The notes: a model not told the origin generated them from the sequence alone. 64,000 nucleotides of DNA from Paenibacillus uliginis N3/975 (GCF_900177425.1 NZ_LT840184.1:6388086-6452085), one strand, 5' to 3'; counted from the stretch's first letter, positions 16,282-25,379 are shown. A program made the numbers and translations.

Positions 16282-19200
16282 TTGGCAAATGACTCACCAA
16301 GCAACCAAATGAAAAAGAGCCATATTATATTGTTAATAGGCTTATTATTAGTTATTCTATCCGGCCTGCGCATGTTGTGGGTGGAAGTGTTTCCTGATCA
16401 ACGGCAGGTATCCATTACGAATGGGCATCTCGATCTGCGCGATTGGGATGCAGAAAACGGCGGCATTCTCTTACTTGACGGGGAATGGGGGTTTTATCCC
16501 TCACAATGGCTGCTGGATGGCAGCGGACAGGATGTACCGGGCGAGCTGGAGCACAGGCTGATTTCGGTTCCGGGGGGATGGAATGAAGCCTGGCATGGTG
16601 AAGAGACGACTCCATATGGATTCGCGTCCTATCGCCTGCGTATTTTGGTGGATCCGGAAAAGAACCTTAATTATAGTATTCGTGTACCCAGCGTACGCAC
16701 TGCATCAGAATTATATGTAAACGGTCGATTGCTTACTAAATCCGGACAGGTGGCGACAACAAAGGATGAATATATTTCGAAGGACCTACCTTATTCTACA
16801 ACCTTTACAGCAGACGAAAACGGTGTAATCGAACTCGTCATTCAGGCGGCAAATTATGTGGATAGTCGAAGCGGGGGTATTGTCCGATCCATTAAATTTG
16901 GTTCAGAAGAAGCCATTGCCAAAGAGATGAAAGCTTCCGTTTCTATGCAGTTTTTGGCAGCGATTATATTTATTATGCATGCTGTCTATGCACTTATTTT
17001 GTATTTACTAGGAAATAAGGAAAAGAAGCTGCTTTATTTCAGTTTGCTTGCATTATGTGTAACGATCACGAGTGTCTTTAGTACGGATGAGAAGTTGTTC
17101 CATCAATTATTTTACATTGGAATAAATTGGGATTTTAGGCTGGCTAATATTGCTTTCGTTATTGCAGCCTATGCTTTGCTCCAGTGTACGAATCATCGCG
17201 AGCTTCCATATTGGCGTAGGATGTACCCTGTCTATAAAGTAATGAATCTAGGGACTGCCGGCATCACTTTGTTCTTAGATCCATCTCAAGTGATTATGCT
17301 CTTTCCGGTTTATTATCTATTAGTTGGTATTGCTGCAGTTATCACGTTGATTACAATGTTTAAAAAAGTAATCAAAGGTTTAAAGAGCAATCTTTTACTG
17401 CTTTTCTCTTTTCTTGCGTTGATGAACCATTCTCTTTGGTCGTTAATCTTGCTGGATAGCGGTTTGAGTCTTGTCTACTATCCGTTCGATATGATTATTG
17501 CGATGGGTTGTTTAGCCTCTGAATGGTTTAAGGGCTACTTTATCATGCATGCGAACACCAAAGAGCTTGCTGCAACCTTGCAAAGAATGAATGACCATAA
17601 GGATCAATTTCTGGCAAACACATCGCATGAATTTAAAAATCCGGTGCATAGCATGCTTAACATGTCACAATCCGTTTTAAAAAGGGAACAGCATTTATTG
17701 CAGGAACGGAGCATCAAGGAGCTTGAAACGGTATTATCCGTAGGACGTCGGTTGACATTGATATTGAACGATTTGATTGATGTGATGAGTTTACGGGAAG
17801 GCAATCCGCGTCTACAGAAAAAAGTCATATTGATTCAGCCCATCGTGACCGGAGTGCTTGATATGCTGCAATTTAACGCAGAAGTGAAGTCTGTAGAAAT
17901 TGTAAATCAAATTCCTGAAGATTTTCCTTCAGTAAATGCGGATGAAAATCGGGTTATTCAAATCGTTTTCAATTTACTTCATAATGCTGTGAAATATACG
18001 AACGAAGGGATAATTTCGATTCAAGCTTTTGCAAAGGACGGAAGAGCTTATATTGTTATTACTGATTCCGGGATCGGAATGGATGGGGACATGCTTAAGC
18101 GCCTATTCCGTCCGTACGAGCAAGCCAGCTCGAGTGAGACAATGATTGAAGGTGGCTTTGGGTTAGGTTTAAGTATAAGCAAGCAACTGGTTGAGCTTCA
18201 TGGAGGTACGTTAGATGTGTCCTCTGTCTTAGGAGAAGGCTCAAAATTTACATTTTCGTTAAAGCTAGCAGGTTTGAAAGCGGGGGAAGAGGAGGAAGGA
18301 GAGGAAGATGTTTCTAACTTATTCGAACAGTTAGTAATACAATCTATGCCGATTCAGGAAAAGGTCTCGATAAATTCGGAAAAGGTGGATATCCCTCCGG
18401 CTACGAAACCAACAACTTTATTAGAAGTGAATCGTGACCGTCCGCTTATATTAATAGTTGATGATGATCCTATTAACCTTCAAGTGCTTGAAGCAATACT
18501 ACCACCAGATGAATATAATGTAACGATGGTAACGAGCGGTAAAGAAGCGTTGGCTATACTGGATACAAAGGAATGGGATCTAGTCATCTCTGATATTATG
18601 ATGCCGCAGATGTCTGGTTACGAGCTGACACGAATGATTCGTGAGCGGTTTACACTCACGGAGCTCCCTGTTTTGCTCCTTACCGCAAGAAGCCAACCGA
18701 AAGATATTCAAAGTGGATTTTTAGCGGGAGCAAACGATTATGTGACTAAGCCAGTGGAAGCAATAGAAATAAAATCGCGTATAGAGTCACTAATTACGAT
18801 TAAACAATTCGTTCGGGAACAATTGCGATTAGAAGCTGCATGGCTTCAAGCGCAAATCCAGCCTCATTTTTTATTTAATGCATTAAATGCTGTAACAGCT
18901 TTAAGTGACATTAATTTGGATAAGATGCGTAATTTGCTTGATGAGTTCAGCAATTTTTTAAGGAATAAATTTAAATTTCAAAATATGGATGGACTTGTTC
19001 CAATCGAAGAGGAGCTAAGTCTAGTGCGCTCTTATCTATATATTGAGAAGGTTCGGTTTGAAGAAAGGCTGCAGGTTATTTGGGAGATAGATGACTGCGA
19101 GGAATTAAAAATCCCATTTCTTACGATCCAGCCTCTAGTTGAAAATGCGATAAGACATGGTGTTATGAGGCGCATTCGCGGAGGCAAGATTTTTATTCGG

Positions 19201-19422
19201 ATTTCTGTCTATGAAACGCATGCAGAGATAACAGTTGAAGACGATGGGATCGGAATGGATGAGGCTCAATTGCAACGAATATTAGAAAGAAAAGCAGATG
19301 GTAAGTCAGGAGTCGGATTGATAAATACGGATCAGCGATTAAAACGGCACTTTGGAACAGGACTTCATATCAAAAGTACGTTAGGTACAGGGACAAGGGT
19401 AACTTTTCATGTACACTTCTAA
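16282..19422 (+). CDS. 7TMR-DISM hybrid sensor with two complete kinase modules and a receiver
   Basis: A 1046-residue membrane sensor starting at TTG 16282 behind AGGAGAGGA. Order: an N-terminal membrane anchor, an extracellular galactose-binding-like sensor of 7TMR-DISM type (about 45-205), seven membrane helices (about 215-420), HisKA with H449 (FLANTSHEFKNPVHSM), HATPase (about 535-670, GFGLGLSISKQL), an acidic linker, a receiver with D771 (LVISDIMMP), then a LytS/YesM-type His_kinase block with H862 (QIQPHFLFNALNA) and a second HATPase (about 930-1046). The gene stands alone between terminators, with no regulator gene beside it. It probably hands phosphate on to a diffusible regulator elsewhere. 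Confidence 0.9.
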   Translation: MANDSPSNQMKKSHIILLIGLLLVILSGLRMLWVEVFPDQRQVSITNGHLDLRDWDAENGGILLLDGEWGFYPSQWLLDGSGQDVPGELEHRLISVPGGWNEAWHGEETTPYGFASYRLRILVDPEKNLNYSIRVPSVRTASELYVNGRLLTKSGQVATTKDEYISKDLPYSTTFTADENGVIELVIQAANYVDSRSGGIVRSIKFGSEEAIAKEMKASVSMQFLAAIIFIMHAVYALILYLLGNKEKKLLYFSLLALCVTITSVFSTDEKLFHQLFYIGINWDFRLANIAFVIAAYALLQCTNHRELPYWRRMYPVYKVMNLGTAGITLFLDPSQVIMLFPVYYLLVGIAAVITLITMFKKVIKGLKSNLLLLFSFLALMNHSLWSLILLDSGLSLVYYPFDMIIAMGCLASEWFKGYFIMHANTKELAATLQRMNDHKDQFLANTSHEFKNPVHSMLNMSQSVLKREQHLLQERSIKELETVLSVGRRLTLILNDLIDVMSLREGNPRLQKKVILIQPIVTGVLDMLQFNAEVKSVEIVNQIPEDFPSVNADENRVIQIVFNLLHNAVKYTNEGIISIQAFAKDGRAYIVITDSGIGMDGDMLKRLFRPYEQASSSETMIEGGFGLGLSISKQLVELHGGTLDVSSVLGEGSKFTFSLKLAGLKAGEEEEGEEDVSNLFEQLVIQSMPIQEKVSINSEKVDIPPATKPTTLLEVNRDRPLILIVDDDPINLQVLEAILPPDEYNVTMVTSGKEALAILDTKEWDLVISDIMMPQMSGYELTRMIRERFTLTELPVLLLTARSQPKDIQSGFLAGANDYVTKPVEAIEIKSRIESLITIKQFVREQLRLEAAWLQAQIQPHFLFNALNAVTALSDINLDKMRNLLDEFSNFLRNKFKFQNMDGLVPIEEELSLVRSYLYIEKVRFEERLQVIWEIDDCEELKIPFLTIQPLVENAIRHGVMRRIRGGKIFIRISVYETHAEITVEDDGIGMDEAQLQRILERKADGKSGVGLINTDQRLKRHFGTGLHIKSTLGTGTRVTFHVHF

Positions 19423-19455
19423 ACGAAATAAATTTAATTTTACTCTAAACGATTT

Positions 19456-19487
19456 AAGCCGAAGCATTCAAGCTGCGGCTTTTTTCG
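19456..19487 (+). terminator. Rho-independent terminator of the hybrid kinase gene
   Basis: AAGCCGAAGC-ATTCA-AGCTGCGGCTT with one mismatch, followed by TTTTTCG. Confidence 0.75.
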
Positions 19488-19685
19488 TTACCGAAGTTCC
19501 TGCATCGGTGAACCGTATCATAACAACGGCGAAAATAATGTTATGAGAAGGCCAGGAAAAAGTGTTAGCTCCGTTCGTTGTATTCTTGCAGCAACCATTA
19601 AATAACCTTCTGGTGTTCTGTATTAATTTCATTGTAAGAGGAGGGCTATGACGGTTCATTGACTTAAATCAAGAGAAATCTCGAT

Positions 19686-19766
19686 ATGAACGCCGCAGCG
19701 GACAGTCCGTCAGTAACAAATGAATACGATGAGTTGCTAAAGAAGTATTTGGAAAATTATTCTTGA
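19686..19766 (+). pseudogene. Tiny reading frame, possible gene remnant
   Basis: ATG 19686 opens 26 codons (MNAAADSPSVTNEYDELLKK, then YLENYS-stop). There is no ribosome binding site in front. The whole 19.49-19.77 kb stretch reads like interrupted coding text in several frames (for example MRRPGKSVSSVRCILAATIK at about 19541-19600), so this may be the end of a lost gene. The stop overlaps the -35 box of the next operon. No family recognised. Confidence 0.25.
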
Positions 19767-19809
19767 CGACGTGTAACCTTAAGGTTATATTATGAGTAGT
19801 TAAGGTTAC
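19763..19809 (+). promoter_or_regulatory. Promoter with TAACCTTAAGGTTA operator for the membrane protein-XRE operon
   Basis: TTGACG (19763-19768), a 17-bp spacer and TATATT (19786-19791) form a near-consensus sigma-A promoter. The spacer contains the perfect 14-bp palindrome TAACCTTAAGGTTA (19774-19787), and a third half-site TTAAGGTTAC (19800-19809) lies over the likely start of transcription. The placement is that of a repressor or MerR-like site; the XRE protein of the operon is the obvious candidate to bind. Confidence 0.7.
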
Positions 19810-19825
19810 ATTAAAGGGGGAGAAT

Positions 19826-20272
19826 ATGTTGGTAGCAGGAATCTCAAAGCTTGAATCGAAACGCAGGAGGTTTTTGGTTGGACTCACCATTGGCTTTATT
19901 ATCTGGCAAGTTCCGTATTTGGCTTCATATTTCACTTCCGGTAAGAACCATATATCGCTATCTGGAGGATGGAGTACCTGGGTTTCCGTCGCAGGAAGCA
20001 TTATATGGGCGTATTCTTTGATCAGGATGCAGCTTGGATCATGGCTCCTACGCAAAAATCGGGAGATGGCTAAAGCTTTGAACGACGAATATATACAATT
20101 GATCTGGACTCGAAGCTTTGCGGCTGGATTTTGGGTGCTTATGGCGGCGATCGCCGTATTGTTCACCTTCAGCCTTTGGATAGATATTTCGACAGGTTTC
20201 GTTCTGCATGCCGCTTTGTTTACGGGGATTGTTTCTTCTTTGCTAGCCTATTTGAGTTTTGAAAAAGAATAA
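19826..20272 (+). CDS. Four-helix membrane protein of unknown function
   Basis: A 148-residue protein from ATG 19826 (RBS AAAGGGGGAG). Four hydrophobic segments (about 15-32, 49-64, 92-112 and 117-142) separated by basic loops (RMQLGSWLLRKNREMAK). I do not recognise the family with certainty; it resembles the small membrane proteins often encoded beside YozG-type XRE regulators. It shares its transcript with the XRE gene 18 bp downstream. Confidence 0.7.
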   Translation: MLVAGISKLESKRRRFLVGLTIGFIIWQVPYLASYFTSGKNHISLSGGWSTWVSVAGSIIWAYSLIRMQLGSWLLRKNREMAKALNDEYIQLIWTRSFAAGFWVLMAAIAVLFTFSLWIDISTGFVLHAALFTGIVSSLLAYLSFEKE

Positions 20273-20290
20273 TGCCAAGGGTGAAATACC

Positions 20291-20503
20291 ATGAATGATG
20301 AAGTATTGGAAAATACAATGAAAATGAACCGGGCCAGGCTTCAATTGACCCAGGAGCAGCTCGCCGAACAGGTTGGCGTTACGCGAAAAACGATTAATAC
20401 GATTGAAAACGGCAGGTTTATCCCCAGTACGATATTAGCGATTAAGTTAGCCAAGGTGTTTGGAATAACGGTGGAGGAGCTGTTTATTCTCCGCGAGGAC
20501 TAG
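20291..20503 (+). CDS. Small XRE-family regulator
   Basis: A 70-residue one-domain DNA-binding protein, start ATG 20291 behind AAGGGTG. Helix-turn-helix at about 16-60 (LTQEQLAEQVGVTRKTINTIENGRFIPSTILAIKLAKVF). The small size and the pairing with a membrane protein are typical of YozG-like autoregulators. It most likely controls its own operon through the palindrome in the promoter at 19763-19809. Confidence 0.88.
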   Translation: MNDEVLENTMKMNRARLQLTQEQLAEQVGVTRKTINTIENGRFIPSTILAIKLAKVFGITVEELFILRED

Positions 20504-20528
20504 AGTTTTAGGGCCATTTGGTACAAAG

Positions 20529-20568
20529 GAGCCGTACTTGACCTTCGAGGTTCAAGTACGGCTCTTTT
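20529..20568 (+). terminator. Rho-independent terminator after the XRE gene
   Basis: Stem GAGCCGTACTTGACC / GGTTCAAGTACGGCTC with a five-base loop and TTTT. Long and nearly perfect. Confidence 0.85.
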
Positions 20569-20683
20569 CCGATGCTTTGGGATGGGGATTTCCTCAGCAG
20601 CTTGCAAGACCTTCCGGATCTGGTTATGTTCAATCGGTTGATATATGAAGCCACGAGGCGTGAAATTTCATAGCTTTGTTCAA

Positions 20684-20731
20684 ATTACAATTGTAATAGT
20701 TATTCAAATAGGTTATATTTACATTTGTAAT
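20684..20731 (+). promoter_or_regulatory. Two BlaI-type operators and promoter of the BlaI/M56 operon
   Basis: A perfect palindrome ATTACAATTGTAAT (20684-20697) and a second TACA-N2-TGTA site TACATTTGTA (20720-20729) fit the TACA/TGTA operators of BlaI/MecI repressors. They cover a candidate promoter TTGTAA (20692-20697), 16-bp spacer, TATATT (20714-20719). The repressor gene begins at 20772. Confidence 0.75.
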
Positions 20732-20771
20732 AGTTTATCGCCAAATCCAAGTTGGGAAGGGAGGGAGAACG

Positions 20772-21173
20772 ATGGAAAAAATGCCTAAGATTTCGGAATC
20801 TGAGTGGGAAATCATGAAGGTCATTTGGCAGGAAAACCCGCTGACAGCCGAGCAAATCGTGCAGCATTTGCCGGAGGGCATGGACTGGAGTGATCAGACG
20901 GTCAGAACCTTTATCAACCGGCTGATGAAGAAAAAAGCGCTGGGCTACCAAAAGTCAGGCAGAAGTTATCTATATTATCCGCTTATTTCGGAAAAAGAGT
21001 GCGTGCGCGCGGAAAGCCGTTCTTTTTTAAACCGAGTCTTCAATGGCGCAGCCGGATTGATGATGACCAATTTTTTGGAGGAGACCCAGCTGTCAGATCA
21101 GGAGATCGAGCGATTGCAGCAAATTTTGCTGGAGAAGCAGGGAAAAGATTCAAAAGACTCATCACGGCCTTAA
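20772..21173 (+). CDS. BlaI/MecI/CopY-family repressor
   Basis: A 133-residue winged-helix repressor from ATG 20772 behind GGGAGGGAG. The N-terminal half carries the family pattern ISESEWEIMKVIWQENPLTAEQIV and WSDQTVRTFINRLMKKKAL; the C-terminal half is the dimerisation part containing the cleavage-sensitive region. It represses its own operon through the TACA/TGTA sites at 20684-20731 and should be inactivated by the M56 protein encoded 34 bp downstream. Confidence 0.92.
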   Translation: MEKMPKISESEWEIMKVIWQENPLTAEQIVQHLPEGMDWSDQTVRTFINRLMKKKALGYQKSGRSYLYYPLISEKECVRAESRSFLNRVFNGAAGLMMTNFLEETQLSDQEIERLQQILLEKQGKDSKDSSRP

Positions 21174-21207
21174 TAGCCGGTGAAATTTAACCAAATGAGG
21201 TAATAGG

Positions 21208-23454
21208 ATGAATATAACTGAAAGCCTCTTCAGTTGGTTTGTTGCCTCGACGCTGATGGCAAGCGCAGCCGCAGCCGTGGTGCTGGTAGTTCAGCATCTG
21301 TTTCGCAGACGTATCCATGCGCGTTTGAGGCATGCGTTATGGCTGATTGTACTGTTGAGGCTCATGCTGCCGGTGCTGCCGCAAAGTCCGATAAGCTTGT
21401 TTAATGCAGTACCAACGTTGACAGACATAAAAAATGCCGTTTTTGGGCTTTCGTTTCAGCTGGACAAGCCTACTGCGAAATCCGAAAACAGCCTAAAAGA
21501 AAACACATATCAACCAAATTATACAACGAATGAAGTTGAAAAGAATACTGTTTTTCAGCCTCTTATGACCATGAAGGATACGGAAGAACATGCCGAAGCG
21601 GGCATAGAGAGAGAAAGCCATCCGGCTGTTCGCGTACTGGCTGTAGTTTGGCTGACGGGTGCGGCCGTCTTGCTCGGAAATAACCTGATCTACCGGCTGC
21701 GATTCCAAAGAAAGCAAAAACATCTCAGTCCCGTCGACAGTGTTGCAATATTGAAGGTTGCGGAACAATGCCGAATCTTATTTTCCATTAAACGCCCTGT
21801 GGCGATTTACGCGGATCCATCCGCTCAGAGTCCGTATATTACTGGAGTTTTCCGCCCAGCGGTTTATTTGCCGAAATCGCTTATTTCAGAAGCAGTCAAT
21901 GAACAGCTGCTCAAGCATGTGATCGCGCATGAGCTGGCCCACTACACACGAAAGGATACGATCTGGAATATGGTCGGCAGTCTCGTGTTTGCCGTTCACT
22001 GGATGAATCCATTCGTGTGGTTCATGCTGCGGCAGATGAAAGCCGACCGGGAGCTGGCCTGTGATGCCTGTGTCCTGGAGGCGCTTGGGGAAGAGGAGGC
22101 TGTGCCTTACGGCATGACGATTATCGGATTTCTGAGACGGTATGCTGCGGGAAGAAGCCAGGCGCATCTTCTTTATTTCAAAGGTTCGAACGGACAAAAA
22201 GAGATGGTGAGGAGAATTAGAATGATACAATCTTTTAAAAAGGGTTCTTATAAATTTTCAATGATGGCGGTCATTCTCGTACTCTTGATCGGTACGGCAA
22301 CGCTGACCAATGCGCGAGCATCTGAAGCGGGAGCTTCCGCTTGGGTTCATGCCGAAGACGGCAGGAATGAAATGCTGTTTCCGAATGAAGAATTTCGGGT
22401 ATATGATAATCTTGAAAAAGGGGCGAAGGTGGCACCGTTTACATTTAAAGTTCCATCCTTGCTGCCAGAGGGATATGGCTTTAGTGATTTAGGCATTCGG
22501 CTTAATGATTCCCCCCCGAGTGTCAGTCTACGGTACGTTAAGGCTAAAATAAGCAAAAGTGGCGGCAACTTCAGCTTGAGCATCAAGCCTGGCGCTGATC
22601 TCCAGAAACAATATGAGCAGATTTTCGAAATCGAGCAAGATGGAACCGATCAGGAGGATAGCGGGAAAGTTATAGAGAAAGAATCCCTATCCTTAGCCGG
22701 CATAGATGAAGGCTATAAAATTACGATTCGCATGACCACCTGGAAGGGACAGCCGGAAAGATATTATTATATCTGGAAGGATCAAGGCATAAGCTATGAA
22801 TTAAGCTCCTACATCTTGTCCAGCAATGAAATGGAGCAAATCATCGCTTCCATGAAATTTCCCGATGCGAAGGTGAACCAACTTCATGTAGATAATGATT
22901 ATCATGGGAAAATCCTGACCTATTTGTATGACACCGAGGATATCCGGCGCGCTCAGGAACTGGTTGGTTTTAAAGCCGCTTTTCCGCGAAAGCTGCCCGG
23001 GGATTTTGCCGCCAGCGGTTCCTATGTTTCCCGTAAAGCGAATTTCAATCATGTGGAAAATGATGAGGATTCCATGCGCAAGCTGCTTCAGGTTTCTTAT
23101 AGCCGAGGCGATCACAAGCAGAAAAATAAAGCTGATTCCGGTATCCGAAGCGTTGCGTTTAAGCAGATGTTAAACGGGGATATGTATCAGGAGATGAAAA
23201 AGAACGGCCAGGTTTCTTTTACGAGAATTGACGGCGAACGGAATAATGTCAAGCTCAAAGCCATAACCATTCAGGGGAAGGAAGTACTACGTACAGAGCC
23301 ATACAAAGTGGATGGTAAGCTAAGCAGTTCCGATGAAATCAATCTGGTGAGCTATTTCTGGTTGGATGGCAAGGTTTGTTATCAAGCCGTTTTCAGCGGC
23401 CAAGGGCCGGAGGAACAGAAAATTGTTCAGTATTTAATGAAGCCGGACCGGTAA
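21208..23454 (+). CDS. BlaR1-like M56 metallopeptidase with an extracytoplasmic sensor unlike penicillin binders
   Basis: A 748-residue membrane protein. Membrane helices lie at about 10-28, 38-52, 140-155 and 345-362, with the gluzincin site HELAH (H241, E242, H245) and ADRELACDACVLEALG in the cytoplasmic loop. The outer part (about 370-748) has no transpeptidase SxxK/SxN/KTG motifs; it looks like two copies of a DUF4367-like fold (VAPFTFKVPSLLPEGYGF; VGFKAAFPRKLPGDFAASG). So it is not a beta-lactam sensor of the usual kind. It should cleave the BlaI repressor encoded upstream when an envelope signal is sensed. No target gene other than the operon itself is adjacent. Confidence 0.88.
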   Translation: MNITESLFSWFVASTLMASAAAAVVLVVQHLFRRRIHARLRHALWLIVLLRLMLPVLPQSPISLFNAVPTLTDIKNAVFGLSFQLDKPTAKSENSLKENTYQPNYTTNEVEKNTVFQPLMTMKDTEEHAEAGIERESHPAVRVLAVVWLTGAAVLLGNNLIYRLRFQRKQKHLSPVDSVAILKVAEQCRILFSIKRPVAIYADPSAQSPYITGVFRPAVYLPKSLISEAVNEQLLKHVIAHELAHYTRKDTIWNMVGSLVFAVHWMNPFVWFMLRQMKADRELACDACVLEALGEEEAVPYGMTIIGFLRRYAAGRSQAHLLYFKGSNGQKEMVRRIRMIQSFKKGSYKFSMMAVILVLLIGTATLTNARASEAGASAWVHAEDGRNEMLFPNEEFRVYDNLEKGAKVAPFTFKVPSLLPEGYGFSDLGIRLNDSPPSVSLRYVKAKISKSGGNFSLSIKPGADLQKQYEQIFEIEQDGTDQEDSGKVIEKESLSLAGIDEGYKITIRMTTWKGQPERYYYIWKDQGISYELSSYILSSNEMEQIIASMKFPDAKVNQLHVDNDYHGKILTYLYDTEDIRRAQELVGFKAAFPRKLPGDFAASGSYVSRKANFNHVENDEDSMRKLLQVSYSRGDHKQKNKADSGIRSVAFKQMLNGDMYQEMKKNGQVSFTRIDGERNNVKLKAITIQGKEVLRTEPYKVDGKLSSSDEINLVSYFWLDGKVCYQAVFSGQGPEEQKIVQYLMKPDR

Positions 23455-23483
23455 CATAAATCGGTCAGATTGGTTGCAGTGTA

Positions 23484-23534
23484 AGGGGAGCGTCCTAACA
23501 GGTTATTGACCTAGCTAGGGCGCCCCTTTTTTTG
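23484..23534 (+). terminator. Terminator between the M56 gene and dbpA
   Basis: AGGGGAGCGTCCTA / TAGGGCGCCCCT stem with a long loop, then TTTTTTT. It lies between converging genes; the T run serves the plus strand. Confidence 0.75.
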
Positions 23535-23546
23535 TCATATCAACTT

Positions 23547-24992
23547 TTATTTATTCCCTTTGCGCACCTTTAACAGCTTGCCTTTTACTGTCGTGTTTTT
23601 CATCTTTTCAAGCACAAGCGGTCCTTTGCCGTTCAAAATTTCAACATCTGTCACAAAATCGAGGATCGTAATAATCCCAATATCGTCTGCGGTTACCCCG
23701 TCAAGCTTAGCGATTGTCCCGACAAAGTCCACGGCTCTAAGTTTTTTCTTCTTGCCGCCATTGAAGTTAAGCTTCATGATTTGCTTGTTTAATTGCTCGC
23801 GCTTATCTTTTTTCAGTTCAGGCTTAATATTTTGTTTCTGTTCAAAATCTTTTCTATGGCGGTCAACTTCCTCTTCGGAGGGAGCTTTTACTTTCGGAAT
23901 CGCGAATCCAATATACGCCTCAATTTCGGCTAATCGCTTGAAATCCTTCGGCGTGACGAGGGTAATCGCTTTACCCGTCTTGCCTGCACGACCTGTACGT
24001 CCCGTGCGATGAACATAGCTTTCTTTCTCAAGTGGAATATCGTAATTAATAACATGGGTAATATTCGAGATATCGATACCCCTAGCGGCTACATCTGTTG
24101 CAATCAAGTAACGGAATTGTCCCCTTCTGAACGCATGCATGACCTCGAATCGCTCTTCCTGCTCCATCCCACCATGAATACGATCACATGAGTAACCGAG
24201 ATCAGCCATTTCTCTGAATAGTTTATCCACATGCTCTTGCGTACGGCAGAAAACAATGCAGCTGTCAGGACTTTCAACAATGAGTAGATCTTCAAGCAGT
24301 GCCAGCTTATCTGCCTCCATCACCTGAATAAGAGCGTGTTCAATCGTGGCCGTTGTTATACCGCTCGCTTGGATCTCAATTTGGGCAGGATTGTCCATAT
24401 ATTTGCGTGACAGCTTGGCCACATCCTCAGGAAACGTAGCGGAGAATAACATGGTAACCCTGTCACGAGGCAGCGCTTGAATGATCGACTGAACTTGCTC
24501 AATAAAGCCCATATTCAGCATCTCATCAGCTTCATCGATAACGAGATAGGCAATCCGCTCTAGCGATAGCGTGCCGCGTTCAATATGGTCCAGCACACGT
24601 CCAGGCGTACCTACTGCGATATGCGTTCTTTGTTTTAACTCGGCCTTTTGGATATGAAAAGGATGTTTCCCAAAAAGAGGTGTCGCCTTGATCCGCTTAA
24701 AGCGTCCAATATTCGTTATGTCTTCGTTGACCTGTAACGCGAGTTCACGGGTTGGCGTTAGAATTAATGCTTGCGGCTTATTTTCATTCCAATCCACTAG
24801 CTCGCAGAGCGGGATGCCATAAGCAGCTGTTTTGCCGCTGCCTGTTTGCGATTTGACAACAAGATCCTTCTTCTCAAGCGCAACAGGAATGACCTCTGTC
24901 TGAACCTGTGTCGGTGTCTCATAACCCAAACTATTGAGCGCTCTCCCAATCTCTTCACTTAATTGGTAATCTGTAAAATGCTTCTCACTCAT
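23547..24992 (-). CDS. dbpA: DEAD-box RNA helicase DbpA (YxiN-like)
   Basis: A 481-residue ATP-dependent RNA helicase. All core motifs are present: Q motif (GYETPTQVQ), SQTGSGKT, PTRELALQ, VIDEADEM, SAT, IATDVAARGID and HRTGRTGRAG. The C-terminal 75 residues (KLNFNGGKKKKLRAVDFVGTI onward) form the DbpA RNA-binding domain that recognises hairpin 92 of 23S rRNA; this separates it from CshA/CshB-type helicases. Known role: late assembly of the large ribosomal subunit. Monocistronic, start ATG 24992 with GAAGAGG upstream. Confidence 0.93.
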   Translation of the reverse strand: MSEKHFTDYQLSEEIGRALNSLGYETPTQVQTEVIPVALEKKDLVVKSQTGSGKTAAYGIPLCELVDWNENKPQALILTPTRELALQVNEDITNIGRFKRIKATPLFGKHPFHIQKAELKQRTHIAVGTPGRVLDHIERGTLSLERIAYLVIDEADEMLNMGFIEQVQSIIQALPRDRVTMLFSATFPEDVAKLSRKYMDNPAQIEIQASGITTATIEHALIQVMEADKLALLEDLLIVESPDSCIVFCRTQEHVDKLFREMADLGYSCDRIHGGMEQEERFEVMHAFRRGQFRYLIATDVAARGIDISNITHVINYDIPLEKESYVHRTGRTGRAGKTGKAITLVTPKDFKRLAEIEAYIGFAIPKVKAPSEEEVDRHRKDFEQKQNIKPELKKDKREQLNKQIMKLNFNGGKKKKLRAVDFVGTIAKLDGVTADDIGIITILDFVTDVEILNGKGPLVLEKMKNTTVKGKLLKVRKGNK

Positions 24993-25290
24993 CTTTAACC
25001 TCTTCTACGCTATATTCGAATACCTATATATACAGTTCCACCGTACATCTATTGTATACTCATCCATTATACTCTGAAGCCAATGATATTTATCGGTACA
25101 TTCATGAACGAAAAGGACATACAGTTGGATGCCCTGAAATTTCTCCTTTCGTGTGCTACGGTGAACCGTATCATAAGTGATATAAATTTACTTTGATGCA
25201 GATGTTGAGCAATTCCGTTAACAGATGGATATTATGGTGTGTCTGAAACTCCTATGAAAAAATTTTGATCATAAGCGCTTCGTAAAATCA
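24993..25290. other. Intergenic stretch without a recognisable gene
   Basis: About 300 bp between dbpA and the LacI promoter. I find no start codon with a ribosome binding site and no stable hairpin. An 18-bp segment (25157-25174) is identical to one at 19506-19523. Confidence 0.5.
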
Positions 25291-25319
25291 TTGACAGAAG
25301 AAAATCAGAGCACTAATAT
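25291..25319 (+). promoter_or_regulatory. Sigma-A promoter of the LacI-family regulator gene
   Basis: TTGACA (25291-25296), 17-bp spacer, TAATAT (25314-25319): an almost perfect housekeeping promoter. LacI operators follow at 25328 and 25380. Confidence 0.8.
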
Positions 25320-25325
25320 AACTTA

Positions 25326-25339
25326 CGTAAACGTTTAAC
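25326..25339. promoter_or_regulatory. LacI-type operator 1
   Basis: Core TAAACGTTTA (25328-25337) just downstream of the -10 box, over the expected transcription start. Confidence 0.75.
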
Positions 25340-25379
25340 AAGTGTGGTCAATACCCTTCTTATATTAGCTTTTTATAGT

